Below, one piece after another: positions 1 through 9,028 of a stretch of DNA of 64,000 nucleotides. The DNA lies in the NCBI RefSeq assembly GCF_036840915.1, contig NZ_CP085725.1, positions 1,736,001-1,800,000 of the forward strand. Direction: 5' to 3'. The notes beneath the pieces were generated by a model. That model saw only the letters and a list, made by a program, of their open reading frames with translations, did not search any database and was not told the DNA's origin. Positions within the stretch are counted from its first letter, which is position 1, and each line of letters starts with the position of its first letter. Position numbers and translations under genes: made by a program. The stretch is from Flavobacterium hankyongi. Its GTDB lineage: Bacteria > Bacteroidota > Bacteroidia > Flavobacteriales > Flavobacteriaceae.

Positions 1-238
1 AACTCGTTTAAATCTACTTCAAGGTAAAGCAACTTTAAGCATACGTTATAACGATTTATTTGACACAATGCGTTCAAGATTTAATAGCAGTGAGCCTGCA
101 GATCTTTCAGGTGAGTTCCGTTGGGAAAATCAAACTGTAAACGTCAATTTTAGTTACCGTTTTGGAAGTGGTAAAAACAAAGCTTTAGAACGTAAACAAA
201 GAGATAAAGGTGATGCCCAAGGAGGCGGAATGTTTTAA
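1..238 (+). CDS. C-terminal end of an outer-membrane beta-barrel (TonB receptor-like) protein, partial
   Basis: Partial at the left edge; the reading frame begins at base 2 and stops with TAA at 236-238, leaving about 78 residues. The visible part holds the last beta-strands (VNVNFSYRFGSGKNKAL) and a polar tail RKQRDKGDAQGGGMF. The next gene ends in nearly the same way (GGGKNRALQRKQRD...GGGGGLF), so the two are tandem paralogues of the outer-membrane beta-barrel family related to TonB-dependent receptors. The substrate cannot be inferred from this fragment. A hairpin with a T-run at 276-308 ends the transcript. Confidence 0.85.
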   Translation, partial: TRLNLLQGKATLSIRYNDLFDTMRSRFNSSEPADLSGEFRWENQTVNVNFSYRFGSGKNKALERKQRDKGDAQGGGMF

Positions 239-273
239 AAATAGTTTTTGGTGTGTATTGGGGTTTACACGTG

Positions 274-308
274 AGACGCTTCAAAGTTTACTTTGGAGCG
301 TTTCTTTT
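274..308 (+). terminator. rho-independent terminator
   Basis: The 12-bp arms ACGCTTCAAAGT (276-287) and ACTTTGGAGCGT (290-301) pair with one G-T wobble and are followed by a T-rich run. It separates the two tandem barrel genes. Confidence 0.7.
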
Positions 309-367
309 TGCTGTTAAACATTTCTTAAAATTGTAACATTGCTAGTAAGCTCGTGTCTATTAGATAG

Positions 368-375
368 TATTTTTG
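368..375 (+). promoter_or_regulatory. candidate -7 element for the barrel gene at 418
   Basis: TATTTTTG fits the Bacteroidetes -7 consensus TAnnTTTG. The nearest upstream TTG (339-341) is 26 bp away, longer than usual, so the -33 is uncertain. The element overlaps a TTG codon at 373, which argues that translation starts at the downstream ATG (418). Confidence 0.4.
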
Positions 376-417
376 CACAAAAATCATCAATCAAGTATTT
401 ACAAACAAACATTACAC

Positions 418-2895
418 ATGAAATTGAAAATTTTTATTGCTTGCATTATGGCACAATTTGCCAGTATGAATGCGCAAACGTCAGCCCCAACGACGGTAAG
501 TACAAATCCGGGAACATTAACCGGTAAAGTAGTAGACAAAAGAACAAATGAACCAATTCCTTATGCATCAGTTACCGTAAAAGATGGCGCTACTATAGTT
601 TCCGGAGCTATCACTAAAGAAAATGGAACATTTACTGTTACAAATTTAATCTTAAAAGACCTTACTGTTGAAGTTCAGTTCATGGGTTATAAAAAATATG
701 TAAAAAACTTTTCGCTTTCTAGCAATGATAAAAGTGCTAATTTAAACATAGCTCTAGAAGAAGAAGCTACACAACTTAACGAAGTCAGTGTTGTAAAAGA
801 AAGATCAACTATCGAACAAAAAATTGACCGCAAAGTGGTTAATGTTGGTAAAGATTTGGTTGCATCTGGAACAACAGCTTCTGAAATGTTAAACAATGTA
901 CCAACTTTAAGCGTTGACCCTCAAACAAAAGAATTAAGTCTTCGTGGCAACACAAATGTGAGAGTTTTAGTTGATGGAAAACCAACTAACATTGATGCAA
1001 CTCAATTATTACAACAAATTCCTTCATCTTCAATAAAACAAATTGAATTGATTACAAATCCTTCAGCAAAATATAATCCTGAAGGTATGAGTGGAATTAT
1101 TAACATCATTTTACATAAAAATGCCAATACAGGATTTAATGGAAGTATTAATACTGGAGTTACTTTTGGTATCACTCCAAAAGTAAATACTGCTTTAAAC
1201 TTAAACTATAAAGTTGGTAAAGTAAATTTTTATACTAATTACGGATTAAATCATGGTAAAAATGCAAATCATGGTGACATCCAAAACTGGCAACCAGGGT
1301 TAGAAAGTCAACAGTTTTTTAAATTCAACAATAAAAATACTTCTCATTTATTAAAATTGGGAATGGATTATTATATCAATGACAAGAATACATTGTCAAT
1401 TTTTACTAACCAAAATATTGTTGATGGAAGTGGATCTGGTAATACAATTGTAGATTATTATGATAATTTTACATTACCAATAAATCAAGATAGTAATCAG
1501 GATTTTACCTCTGATTCAGAAAACAAAACACAAACTTACGATATATCATTCAAACATGATTTTGACAAAAAAGGTGAAAATTTAGAAGTCCAAGCTAATT
1601 TCTCTAATACAAAATCTCCTGAGTTAACTAATTATGATCAAATAAGTTCACCAAGTGGTACAAGAAGATTAACACTAAATGATGTTAAACGAGATACTGA
1701 CTACTTACAAATTAATGTTGATTATGTAAATCCTTTATCTGAAACACTTCGTTTAGAATTAGGTGCTGAGACTAGAATTCAAAACATAGAGAACAGTCTA
1801 TTTGAAGATATTACTTCTACAACAGGATATACTAAAACAACAAATTCTGGTTTTGATTTTGGAAGAAATATTAGTTCTGTATATGGAACATTAGGAAAAC
1901 AATGGGGTAAATGGAGCGGACAATTTGGTGTCCGTGTTGAACATTACAATATCACAGGTGATTTTAGAAATGTAACCGATTCTTTTATCAATTCAGAAGA
2001 TATTAATGATAATCAAAAAATTAAAGATAACATTTTTACAGTTTATCCTTCAGCATTCGTGACCTATAAACCTAACGAAAAAGATGCTTTCAACTTTAAT
2101 GTTTCAAGACGTGTTGATAGACCAAGTGTAGGTCAAATAAGCCCTATTCGTGAATGGACAACTCCAACAGTAGAATCAAGAGGTAATCCTAACTTAGTAC
2201 CACAGTTTACTAACTCATTTGAAGCAAACTATACACGAACAATGAAGTTAGGAACTGTAACATTTGGAGCATTTTACAGATTAATTTATGATGAAATTTC
2301 AAGAATATCATACACTGATCCAAACGATGATACTAGAAGAATTTTAGCATGGGACAACTTCAAAGACAATAATTCATTAGGTTTAGAATTAACATCTAAT
2401 TTAAAACTAACGAAATGGTGGTCTGCAAACGCAAGTACTGATGCTTACTTTAAGACTGTAAGAGGTACAGTACAAAACGCTAATACAAAAGAACAAGAAT
2501 TTGCTGAAGTAGATGTTGTTGCTTTCAATGCAAGACTAAACAATACATTTACAGCAACTAAAAACTTACGTTTTACTTTATTTGGAATGTATAGAGGTCG
2601 TGATTTGAGTTTACAATTTGAGCGTCTACCAATGTACAAAATGGACTTAGGAGCATCGTATAGCATATTAAAAGGAAAAGGAACTATAACTACACGTCTT
2701 AATGATGTTTTCCAAACTATGCATTTTGCTTTTGATGGAAACATACCTTATAGACAAAAAGGAGCATTTTACTGGGAAAGCCGTACACTTTACGTAGGAT
2801 TTAACTACAACTTTGGTGGTGGAAAAAACAGAGCCCTACAACGTAAACAACGTGATGCAAATGAAACTCAAGGTGGCGGTGGTGGATTATTCTAA
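418..2895 (+). CDS. outer-membrane beta-barrel / TonB-dependent receptor-like protein
   Basis: An 825-residue outer-membrane protein. The chosen ATG gives a signal peptide (MKLKIFIACIMAQFASMNA) that an upstream in-frame TTG (373) would bury. After it come a carboxypeptidase-regulatory-like beta-sandwich (about residues 30-115, GTLTGKVVDKRTNEPIPYASV), a plug-like domain (about 130-235, with LRGNTNVRVLVDGKP and SAKYNPEGMSGIINI) and a long beta-barrel. The family takes up or binds ligands at the outer membrane, but the ligand is unknown. It ends in FNYNFGGGKNRAL plus a Gly-rich polar tail shared with the preceding gene. No SusD partner is adjacent. A terminator follows at 2917-2950. Confidence 0.9.
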   Translation: MKLKIFIACIMAQFASMNAQTSAPTTVSTNPGTLTGKVVDKRTNEPIPYASVTVKDGATIVSGAITKENGTFTVTNLILKDLTVEVQFMGYKKYVKNFSLSSNDKSANLNIALEEEATQLNEVSVVKERSTIEQKIDRKVVNVGKDLVASGTTASEMLNNVPTLSVDPQTKELSLRGNTNVRVLVDGKPTNIDATQLLQQIPSSSIKQIELITNPSAKYNPEGMSGIINIILHKNANTGFNGSINTGVTFGITPKVNTALNLNYKVGKVNFYTNYGLNHGKNANHGDIQNWQPGLESQQFFKFNNKNTSHLLKLGMDYYINDKNTLSIFTNQNIVDGSGSGNTIVDYYDNFTLPINQDSNQDFTSDSENKTQTYDISFKHDFDKKGENLEVQANFSNTKSPELTNYDQISSPSGTRRLTLNDVKRDTDYLQINVDYVNPLSETLRLELGAETRIQNIENSLFEDITSTTGYTKTTNSGFDFGRNISSVYGTLGKQWGKWSGQFGVRVEHYNITGDFRNVTDSFINSEDINDNQKIKDNIFTVYPSAFVTYKPNEKDAFNFNVSRRVDRPSVGQISPIREWTTPTVESRGNPNLVPQFTNSFEANYTRTMKLGTVTFGAFYRLIYDEISRISYTDPNDDTRRILAWDNFKDNNSLGLELTSNLKLTKWWSANASTDAYFKTVRGTVQNANTKEQEFAEVDVVAFNARLNNTFTATKNLRFTLFGMYRGRDLSLQFERLPMYKMDLGASYSILKGKGTITTRLNDVFQTMHFAFDGNIPYRQKGAFYWESRTLYVGFNYNFGGGKNRALQRKQRDANETQGGGGGLF

Positions 2896-2916
2896 AACCA
2901 ACATATTATAAGTAAT

Positions 2917-2950
2917 AAAAAAGCCTCGATAAATTATCGAGGCTTTTTTT
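2917..2950. terminator. bidirectional terminator
   Basis: AAGCCTCGAT (2921-2930) pairs perfectly with ATCGAGGCTT (2936-2945) around a 5-nt loop, with an A-run before and a T-run after. It serves the plus-strand barrel gene and the convergent cyclophilin gene. Confidence 0.9.
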
Positions 2951-3569
2951 ATTTTAGAATGTAAACTTTTTTGATAGAATCTAACTTCGGAAATTTTTTT
3001 AAGAATTCCTTTCTTTTTACTGCTAAAGAATCATAAACTTCCATCGTTTCATTTCCATAGCCAGAATATAATTTTTCAACCACTTCCATTCCTTTAGTTA
3101 CTTTTCCTAGCGGAGGAAAACCTTTTACTTTGTTGTAAAAAACCGTATCTAGTCGTTTATTATCTTTTAAATTGATAAACAAATGATTGCCTCTAGAATT
3201 TTGTCCTGATCTGGCATAACTAATCGCTCCTTTTAGATTACTCCCTTTTACAGGTTCATCTTCTACTTTATACCTGTCCCAATTATTAACAGTTGCCGTT
3301 GAGTCCATATGACCAAACTGAGCCACAAAATTAGGAACTACTCTATAAAATACTATTCCGTTGTAAAAGTTATGGCTAATTTGTTGATAAACTCGATCTA
3401 CTGCTTTAGGAGATAAATTTCTGGTAAATTCAATTTCAAAATCACCTTGAGAGGTTTCAAATCGAGCTTGAAAATTTTCAGGAGCCTTTTCATTCATCCA
3501 TTTCTCATTAAAAAATGGTTTGCCACAACTTAATGCAAAAAGAGAAATTATGATGATTGATTTTTTCAT
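2949..3569 (-). CDS. cyclophilin-type peptidyl-prolyl isomerase lipoprotein
   Basis: A 206-residue lipoprotein with a short signal ending LFALSC, so the mature protein should be lipid-anchored at the envelope. The body matches cyclophilin-type prolyl isomerases: TSQGDFEIEF, the FYNGIVFYRVVPNFVAQFGH segment that carries catalytic Phe/Arg/Gln positions, and GAISYARSGQNSRGNHLFIN. Such proteins catalyse cis-trans isomerisation of prolyl bonds and assist folding of exported proteins. The ATG at 3569 is preferred over a TTG one codon upstream. It lies 3 nt after the fabH stop, so both are probably cotranscribed. Confidence 0.88.
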   Translation of the reverse strand: MKKSIIIISLFALSCGKPFFNEKWMNEKAPENFQARFETSQGDFEIEFTRNLSPKAVDRVYQQISHNFYNGIVFYRVVPNFVAQFGHMDSTATVNNWDRYKVEDEPVKGSNLKGAISYARSGQNSRGNHLFINLKDNKRLDTVFYNKVKGFPPLGKVTKGMEVVEKLYSGYGNETMEVYDSLAVKRKEFLKKFPKLDSIKKVYILK

Positions 3570-3572
3570 CAA

Positions 3573-4580
3573 TTACCATTTGATGATTACACTTCCCCAA
3601 GTAAAACCAGAACCAAAAGCCGCTAGAACAACTGTATCTCCTTCTTTAATTTTACCTTTTTCCCAAGCTTCTGTTAAAGCAATTGGAATAGAAGCAGCAG
3701 TTGTATTTCCATAGTCCATAATATTATTATACACTTGGTCATCTGTTAACTGGAACTTTTGTTGAATAAACTGTGAAATTCTCAGATTTGCTTGGTGAGG
3801 AATTAGCATATCAATATCAGATACTTGAAGATTATTTGTTTTCAAACCTTCCATAATCACTTCACTAAAACGAACAACAGCATTTTTAAATACAAACTGT
3901 CCATTCATGTGAGGATAATAACTTTCATCATCAGGATCATTATCTTTCAAAATATCTAAAACCCAACGTTTACCCATACCAGGAGCAATTAAAGCCAATT
4001 CTTCTGCATATTGGCCTTCAGAATGTAAATGAGTAGAAAGAATTCCTTTTGTTAAATCTTCTTCTCTTGAAAGTATTGCTGCTCCTGCTCCATCACCAAA
4101 AATTACAGATACTCCACGACCACGAGTAGTAAAATCTAGACCACGTGAATGAACTTCAGATCCTATTACTAAAATGTTCTTATACATTCCAGTTTTAATA
4201 TATTGATCTGCAATAGAAATCGCATATACAAATCCAGAACATTGATTACGAACATCGAGTGCTCCTACCGTTTTTAATCCTAAATCACGTTGTACTAAAA
4301 CACCAGGTCCTGGGAAATAATAATCTGGACTTAATGTTGCGAAAATGATAAAATCTATATCATCCTTATCTATTTTGGCTCTTTCAATTGCTATTTTGGC
4401 AGCTTTAACTCCCATAGAAGTTGTAGTGTCTTCTTGACTATTTACATGTCTTCTTCTTTTTATTCCTGTACGCTCCTGAATCCACTCATCATTAGTGTCC
4501 ATTATTTTAGACAAATCATCGTTTGTCACCACATTATCAGGCACATAATATCCTAAACCTGTAATTTTAGAATGATACAT
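3573..4580 (-). CDS. fabH: 3-oxoacyl-ACP synthase III (KAS III)
   Basis: A 335-residue thiolase-fold condensing enzyme. It joins acyl-CoA to malonyl-ACP to start fatty acid synthesis in the cytoplasm. The catalytic triad is visible: Cys114 in RNQCSGFVYA, His262 in IPHQANLRIS and Asn292 in YGNTTAASIP. The N-terminal ITGLGYYVPDNVVTN and DEWIQERTGIKRR segments are typical. It is not next to plsX or rpmF in this window, so it could be a second KAS III copy serving a special starter unit. A complete promoter lies upstream (4610-4639) and the cyclophilin lipoprotein gene follows 3 nt downstream. Confidence 0.93.
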   Translation of the reverse strand: MYHSKITGLGYYVPDNVVTNDDLSKIMDTNDEWIQERTGIKRRRHVNSQEDTTTSMGVKAAKIAIERAKIDKDDIDFIIFATLSPDYYFPGPGVLVQRDLGLKTVGALDVRNQCSGFVYAISIADQYIKTGMYKNILVIGSEVHSRGLDFTTRGRGVSVIFGDGAGAAILSREEDLTKGILSTHLHSEGQYAEELALIAPGMGKRWVLDILKDNDPDDESYYPHMNGQFVFKNAVVRFSEVIMEGLKTNNLQVSDIDMLIPHQANLRISQFIQQKFQLTDDQVYNNIMDYGNTTAASIPIALTEAWEKGKIKEGDTVVLAAFGSGFTWGSVIIKW

Positions 4581-4609
4581 ATTTTATATTTTAGTTAAAA
4601 ATCAGTTTG

Positions 4610-4639
4610 CAAATTTACGTTTACCACAAAAATTAACAA
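4610..4639 (-). promoter_or_regulatory. Bacteroidetes-type promoter of fabH
   Basis: On the minus strand TAAATTTG (4617-4610) is the -7 element and TTG (4639-4637) the -33 element, with a 19-bp spacer. The 5' leader to the fabH ATG would be about 25 nt. Confidence 0.75.
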
Positions 4640-4718
4640 TACAAATTAGGTAAATTTTCTGAATTGACAATTTTACCTTTCATTAAGTTTTGTTTATTTT
4701 GTAAAAAAGTTAAAAAAA

Positions 4719-5492
4719 ATGGATTATATAATCATATGTTTAGTATCCTTGCTAGGTGCTGGACTAACTCTTTTCTCTGGATTTGGTTTAGGAACCCTCC
4801 TTTTACCTGTCTTTGCTTTATTTTTTCCTATAGAAGTATCCGTTGTGTTAACTGCAATAGTCCATTTTTTAAATAATCTTTTTAAATTTTTTCTTTTTGG
4901 CAAGAATGCTGATAAAACTGTGATATTAAAATTTGGTCTGCCTGCTATTTTATTTGCTTTTTTAGGAGCTTATATTTTGGAACTACTAACCAAGTCATCA
5001 TCATTTTTTGAATACACAATCAACAATAAAATATTCCGAATAACTCCATTAAAATCAATAATAGGATTGCTATTGATTATTTTTTCTTTATTCGATTTCA
5101 TTCCAAAATTTAAAAATCTTGAATTTGATAAAAAGTATTTATCAATTGGAGGGATACTAAGTGGCTTTTTTGGAGGTATCTCTGGACATCAAGGCGCGCT
5201 TAGGAGTGTTTTTTTAGTCCGCTCTGGTTTATCAAAAGAATCTTTCATAGTAACTGGTGTTGTTATAGCATGTTTAGTAGATATTTCTCGATTAAGCATA
5301 TATATACCAAAAATAGTTAGTACCGAAGTAGCTTTAGACTTCAAATTAGTTTTACTAGCCACATTATCTGCATTTTTAGGCGTATACTTTGGAAATAAAT
5401 TACTTAAAAAAACTACTTTTAAAGCAATACAAAACATTGTAGCCATTTTACTCCTTTTTTATGGAATATTGCTAATTTTTGGAATTATTTAA
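4719..5492 (+). CDS. TauE/SafE family membrane permease
   Basis: A 257-residue, strongly hydrophobic protein with about eight predicted membrane segments. Two repeated halves are visible: GAGLTLFSGFGLGTLLLPVFALFFP near the start and GGILSGFFGGISGHQGALRS near residue 150. This inverted repeat with Gly-rich half-helices is typical of the TauE/SafE (DUF81) family, which moves sulfur-containing or organic anions across the inner membrane. The substrate is not evident. The gene stands alone and diverges from fabH. A second, half-length member of the family lies at 35.8 kb. Confidence 0.8.
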   Translation: MDYIIICLVSLLGAGLTLFSGFGLGTLLLPVFALFFPIEVSVVLTAIVHFLNNLFKFFLFGKNADKTVILKFGLPAILFAFLGAYILELLTKSSSFFEYTINNKIFRITPLKSIIGLLLIIFSLFDFIPKFKNLEFDKKYLSIGGILSGFFGGISGHQGALRSVFLVRSGLSKESFIVTGVVIACLVDISRLSIYIPKIVSTEVALDFKLVLLATLSAFLGVYFGNKLLKKTTFKAIQNIVAILLLFYGILLIFGII

Positions 5493-5556
5493 AAAAATGT
5501 TAAGATAAACTTTTATAAAAATTTGAAGTGTATTTTTACAATACAAACCATAACAT

Positions 5557-7971
5557 ATGAAAAAACTATTCTTATCTGTCTGTTTTCTATTATCAGGCTA
5601 TTATGGAATTTCTCAGGAAAACCTCAACTATCAAAAACCATCTAAAGAAATTTTAGAACTAGCAGAATATCAAGCTGCTCCTTCTGTTTTAATGGACAGT
5701 AAAAAAACTTGGATTGTTTTTACTTTTAGAAATACCTACAAATCATTAGATGATTTAAATCAGGACGAAATGCGTTTAGGAGGTTTACGAATTAATCCTA
5801 AAACGAATATTTCTAGCTCTTTAACGTACATCAACAATCTTAAAGTCAGAAAAGTTAAAGACAAAAATGAGTTACAAGTTAGCGGATTACCTGAAAATCC
5901 TAAAATTGCTTATCTAAATTGGTCACCAGATGAATCTAAAATGGCCTTTACAAATACTACAAAAAATGGTGTAGAATTATGGGTATTAGACATCGCAACG
6001 GCATCTGCAAAAAAATTAACTGAAGCTAATTTAAATGCAAACATTGGAAATCCATACAATTGGTTTAGAGATGGGCAAAGTATTTTGGTAAAATCATTAC
6101 CAAAAAACAGACCTGAATTACTTGATACTAAAAAGGATTTACCAACTGGCCCTACAGTTTCAACTTCAGATGGGAAAGTATCACAAAACAGAACTTTTCA
6201 AGATTTACTTAAAAACAAAGCGGATGAAATCAATTTTGAAAATTTAATTAAATCAGAATACTACAAAGTTACTCTTGATGGAACTGCTACTTTATTTAAA
6301 AAAGCAGATTTATATATGAGTGAATCATTTTCCCCTGATGGAAATTATTTACTGGTAAATACAATTGAAAAACCGTTTTCATACATCGTCCCTTTTAACC
6401 GTTTTCCAATAAAAACTATTGTTTATGATAAAGCAGGAAATGAAGTAAAAACTATTAACGAGTCGCCTTTAAACGAAATTATGCCTAAAGGTTTCATGGC
6501 TGTTAAAAAAGGTAAACGTAGTCTTTCTTGGCGAACAGACGAACCTGCGACAATATGTTTTGTAGAGGCTCTAGATGGCGGAGATCCGGCAAACAAAGTA
6601 GATTTCAGAGATGAAATTTTTGTTTGGAAGGCTCCTTTTACTGAAAATGCAAAATCAATTTTAAAAACTCCACAACGACTATCAGGTATCACTTGGGGTA
6701 ATAACACGACCGCAATAGCTTATGATAACTGGTACGATACCAGAAATACAAAAACATATTTGTTTAATCCTTCTAATCCTTCTGAAGCTCCAAAAGTGAT
6801 TTCAGATAGAAATTCTCAAGATGTTTATTCTGATCCGGGCGACTTTGAAACAAAAAGAAACGAATATGGACGTTATGTTTTGGCAATTGAAAACAACAAC
6901 TTATATTTAATTGGACAAGGCTTTACAAAAGAAGGTCAATTTCCTTTTATTGATGAATTTAATTTAAACACTTTAAAAAAGAAACGCTTATACCAATCTG
7001 CTTACAAAGACAAAAAAGAAGATATTCAATCTATTGAAGATTTCAAAAAAGGTGATGTTTTAGTGAAAATTGAATCTAAAACAGAATTCCCCAACTATTA
7101 CTTTAGAAACATTAAATCTAAAGAAAAATTAACTCCGATAACGGCATTCAAAAATCCATTTGAAAGTATTAAAAACGTTTATAAAGAAGTAATTAAATAC
7201 AAACGAAAAGATGGCGTAGAACTTTCAGGAACGTTATACTTACCAGCTAATTATGACAGAAATGCTAAAAAGGAAAAACTTCCTTTATTAGTTTGGGCTT
7301 ATCCAACAGAATTTAAAGATAAAAATTCGGCAGGACAAACCACACAAAACCCTAATGAATTTACATTCCCTTATTATGGATCTTTTGTGTATTGGGTAAC
7401 TAAGGGATATGCAGTACTTGATGACGCTTCTTTCCCAATTATTGGGGAAGGAACTACAGAACCAAATGATACTTTTATTACGCAACTTGTCGCAAATGGT
7501 GAAGCTGCTATCAATGCTGTTGATCAATTAGGCTATATAAATCCTAAAAAAGTTGCCATAGGAGGGCATTCTTATGGTGCTTTTATGACAGCAAATTTAT
7601 TGACACACTCTAATTTATTTGCTTGCGGAATTGCTCGTAGTGGCGCTTACAACCGCACATTGACTCCATTTGGATTTCAAAGTGAACAACGTAATTACTG
7701 GGAGGCCCAAAAAGTGTACAATGAAATGTCGCCATTTATGAATGCAGAAAAAATGAAGACTCCGTTGCTTTTAGTTCACGGTGATGCAGACAACAATCCT
7801 GGAACTTTTACATTACAAACTGAGCGTTATTTTCAAGCCCTAAAAGGCTTAGGCGCTCCTGTAAAAATGGTTCTTTTACCAAAAGAATCTCATGGATATG
7901 CTGCAAAAGAAAACATTTTTCACTTACTATGGGAACAAGATCAGTTTCTAGAAAAACATCTTAAAAACTAA
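5557..7971 (+). CDS. secreted S9 family (prolyl oligopeptidase-like) serine peptidase
   Basis: An 804-residue protein with a signal peptide (MKKLFLSVCFLLSGYYGISQ). An N-terminal propeller-like region (WSPDESKMAFT, FSPDGNYLLVN) precedes a C-terminal alpha/beta hydrolase. The catalytic triad can be placed at Ser672 (GGHSYGAF), Asp745 (HGDADNN) and His779 (ESHGY). It should cleave peptides in the periplasm or outside. The architecture resembles the glutamyl-endopeptidase-like branch of S9, but specificity cannot be read from sequence. It is a single gene closed by a terminator shared with the convergent ABC gene. Confidence 0.9.
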   Translation: MKKLFLSVCFLLSGYYGISQENLNYQKPSKEILELAEYQAAPSVLMDSKKTWIVFTFRNTYKSLDDLNQDEMRLGGLRINPKTNISSSLTYINNLKVRKVKDKNELQVSGLPENPKIAYLNWSPDESKMAFTNTTKNGVELWVLDIATASAKKLTEANLNANIGNPYNWFRDGQSILVKSLPKNRPELLDTKKDLPTGPTVSTSDGKVSQNRTFQDLLKNKADEINFENLIKSEYYKVTLDGTATLFKKADLYMSESFSPDGNYLLVNTIEKPFSYIVPFNRFPIKTIVYDKAGNEVKTINESPLNEIMPKGFMAVKKGKRSLSWRTDEPATICFVEALDGGDPANKVDFRDEIFVWKAPFTENAKSILKTPQRLSGITWGNNTTAIAYDNWYDTRNTKTYLFNPSNPSEAPKVISDRNSQDVYSDPGDFETKRNEYGRYVLAIENNNLYLIGQGFTKEGQFPFIDEFNLNTLKKKRLYQSAYKDKKEDIQSIEDFKKGDVLVKIESKTEFPNYYFRNIKSKEKLTPITAFKNPFESIKNVYKEVIKYKRKDGVELSGTLYLPANYDRNAKKEKLPLLVWAYPTEFKDKNSAGQTTQNPNEFTFPYYGSFVYWVTKGYAVLDDASFPIIGEGTTEPNDTFITQLVANGEAAINAVDQLGYINPKKVAIGGHSYGAFMTANLLTHSNLFACGIARSGAYNRTLTPFGFQSEQRNYWEAQKVYNEMSPFMNAEKMKTPLLLVHGDADNNPGTFTLQTERYFQALKGLGAPVKMVLLPKESHGYAAKENIFHLLWEQDQFLEKHLKN

Positions 7972-7977
7972 TACAAT

Positions 7978-8005
7978 AAAAAAGCTCCTTTAAAGGAGCT
8001 TTTTA
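7978..8005. terminator. bidirectional terminator
   Basis: A perfect 20-nt palindrome, AAGCTCCTTTAAAGGAGCTT (7982-8001), is flanked by A and T runs between two convergent genes. Confidence 0.85.
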
Positions 8006-8941
8006 TTATCTAACAACATTCAAACTTACATCTAATTGCAATTCTAAAGGAGTTGGATGTTCAAAAAACAAAGGTTTACCATTAAAAGCGGCTTTAACAA
8101 GATAATGACCACCTTTAAAATAGTTTTGTTTCACCGTTACTTTAAGCACTCCTTCTTCGGCTACTTTTAACTGATGCGGATATACCAAAATAGTTTCAGA
8201 AATTGCATTTTTATTCACTATTAACTCATTAACCTCACCAAATAAAGAAGCTACATACTTATTTTTTGGGTTCTGATAAATTTTCATTGATGGGGCTTTA
8301 CAAATTACTTCACCACCTTTCAAAACAATCGTTTCATCAGCAAATGACAAAGCATCTGTACTGTCATGTGTTGCAACAATAACTGTAATACCTCTTGCTT
8401 TTAAATACGCAAAAAGATTTCTACGTAAAGCATTTTTTCTAAAATTATCAATATGGCTAAAAGGTTCATCTAACATTAAAACTTCAGGTTCTAAAGCCAA
8501 AACTCTCGCTAAAGCAACTCTTTGTTGTTGTCCTCCACTTAATTCATTAATTCGTACTCTAGAATACTCTCCCATTTCAACAATGTCCAACAATTCCTGA
8601 ATACGCAAACGCTTAATGGCAAGCAACTGATTTGACAAAAACTTCCCAACACTTTCTGCAACAGTTTCGTAAGGCATTAATCCAAAATCTTGTGCCATAT
8701 ATTTCATAAATGGCATCCCTGGAACCAAATTATATTTAGGCCCTAATACTTCTGTATCGTGCCAAAAAATATTGCCTGCATTCAAATCATGTAATCCGTA
8801 AATTAATTTTAGTAGTGTACTTTTACCACAACCGCTTTCACCAATAACAGCAATATTTTGCCCTTTTTGGATTTCAAAATTAATTGACTTGATAATGATT
8901 TTATCAGTATAGCCAAACGATATATTATTTACCTGAAGCAT
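8006..8941 (-). CDS. ABC transporter ATP-binding protein
   Basis: A 311-residue ATPase subunit with all nucleotide-binding motifs: Walker A GESGCGKST (34-42), signature LSGGQ (134-138), Walker B VLMLDEP (154-160, Glu159) and the H-loop His192. A C-terminal extension of about 90 residues (from NELIVNKNAI) resembles the regulatory beta domain of importer ATPases of the PotA/FbpC type. It would power an inner-membrane importer, but no permease or binding protein gene is adjacent, so the substrate is unknown. It is a single gene between two terminators. Confidence 0.88.
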   Translation of the reverse strand: MLQVNNISFGYTDKIIIKSINFEIQKGQNIAVIGESGCGKSTLLKLIYGLHDLNAGNIFWHDTEVLGPKYNLVPGMPFMKYMAQDFGLMPYETVAESVGKFLSNQLLAIKRLRIQELLDIVEMGEYSRVRINELSGGQQQRVALARVLALEPEVLMLDEPFSHIDNFRKNALRRNLFAYLKARGITVIVATHDSTDALSFADETIVLKGGEVICKAPSMKIYQNPKNKYVASLFGEVNELIVNKNAISETILVYPHQLKVAEEGVLKVTVKQNYFKGGHYLVKAAFNGKPLFFEHPTPLELQLDVSLNVVR

Positions 8942-8982
8942 TATTTAAAATTAGGAGCACAAAAATAGTGAGATTACCAATA

Positions 8983-9010
8983 AAAAAGCTGTCACAAAGG
9001 ACAGCTTTTT
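8983..9010 (-). terminator. terminator of the OmpA-family lipoprotein operon
   Basis: AGCTGTC (8987-8993) pairs with GACAGCT (9000-9006), extended by A/T pairs. The A-run on the plus strand gives the U-run of the minus transcript. Confidence 0.75.
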
Positions 9011-9028
9011 CAACAATTATTTTAAAAA

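Noticed and set aside
373-417. N-terminal extension of the barrel protein from TTG 373
   Set aside because: It would place 15 residues before a clear signal peptide, and the TTG overlaps a -7 element.
339-527. A 62-codon plus-strand ORF before the first complete barrel gene
   Set aside because: It overlaps the promoter region and the signal peptide of the barrel gene in another frame and has no recognisable content.
1-2895. The first two barrel reading frames as one gene split by a frameshift
   Set aside because: The first has its own stop, conserved tail and terminator, and the second has its own promoter element and signal peptide.
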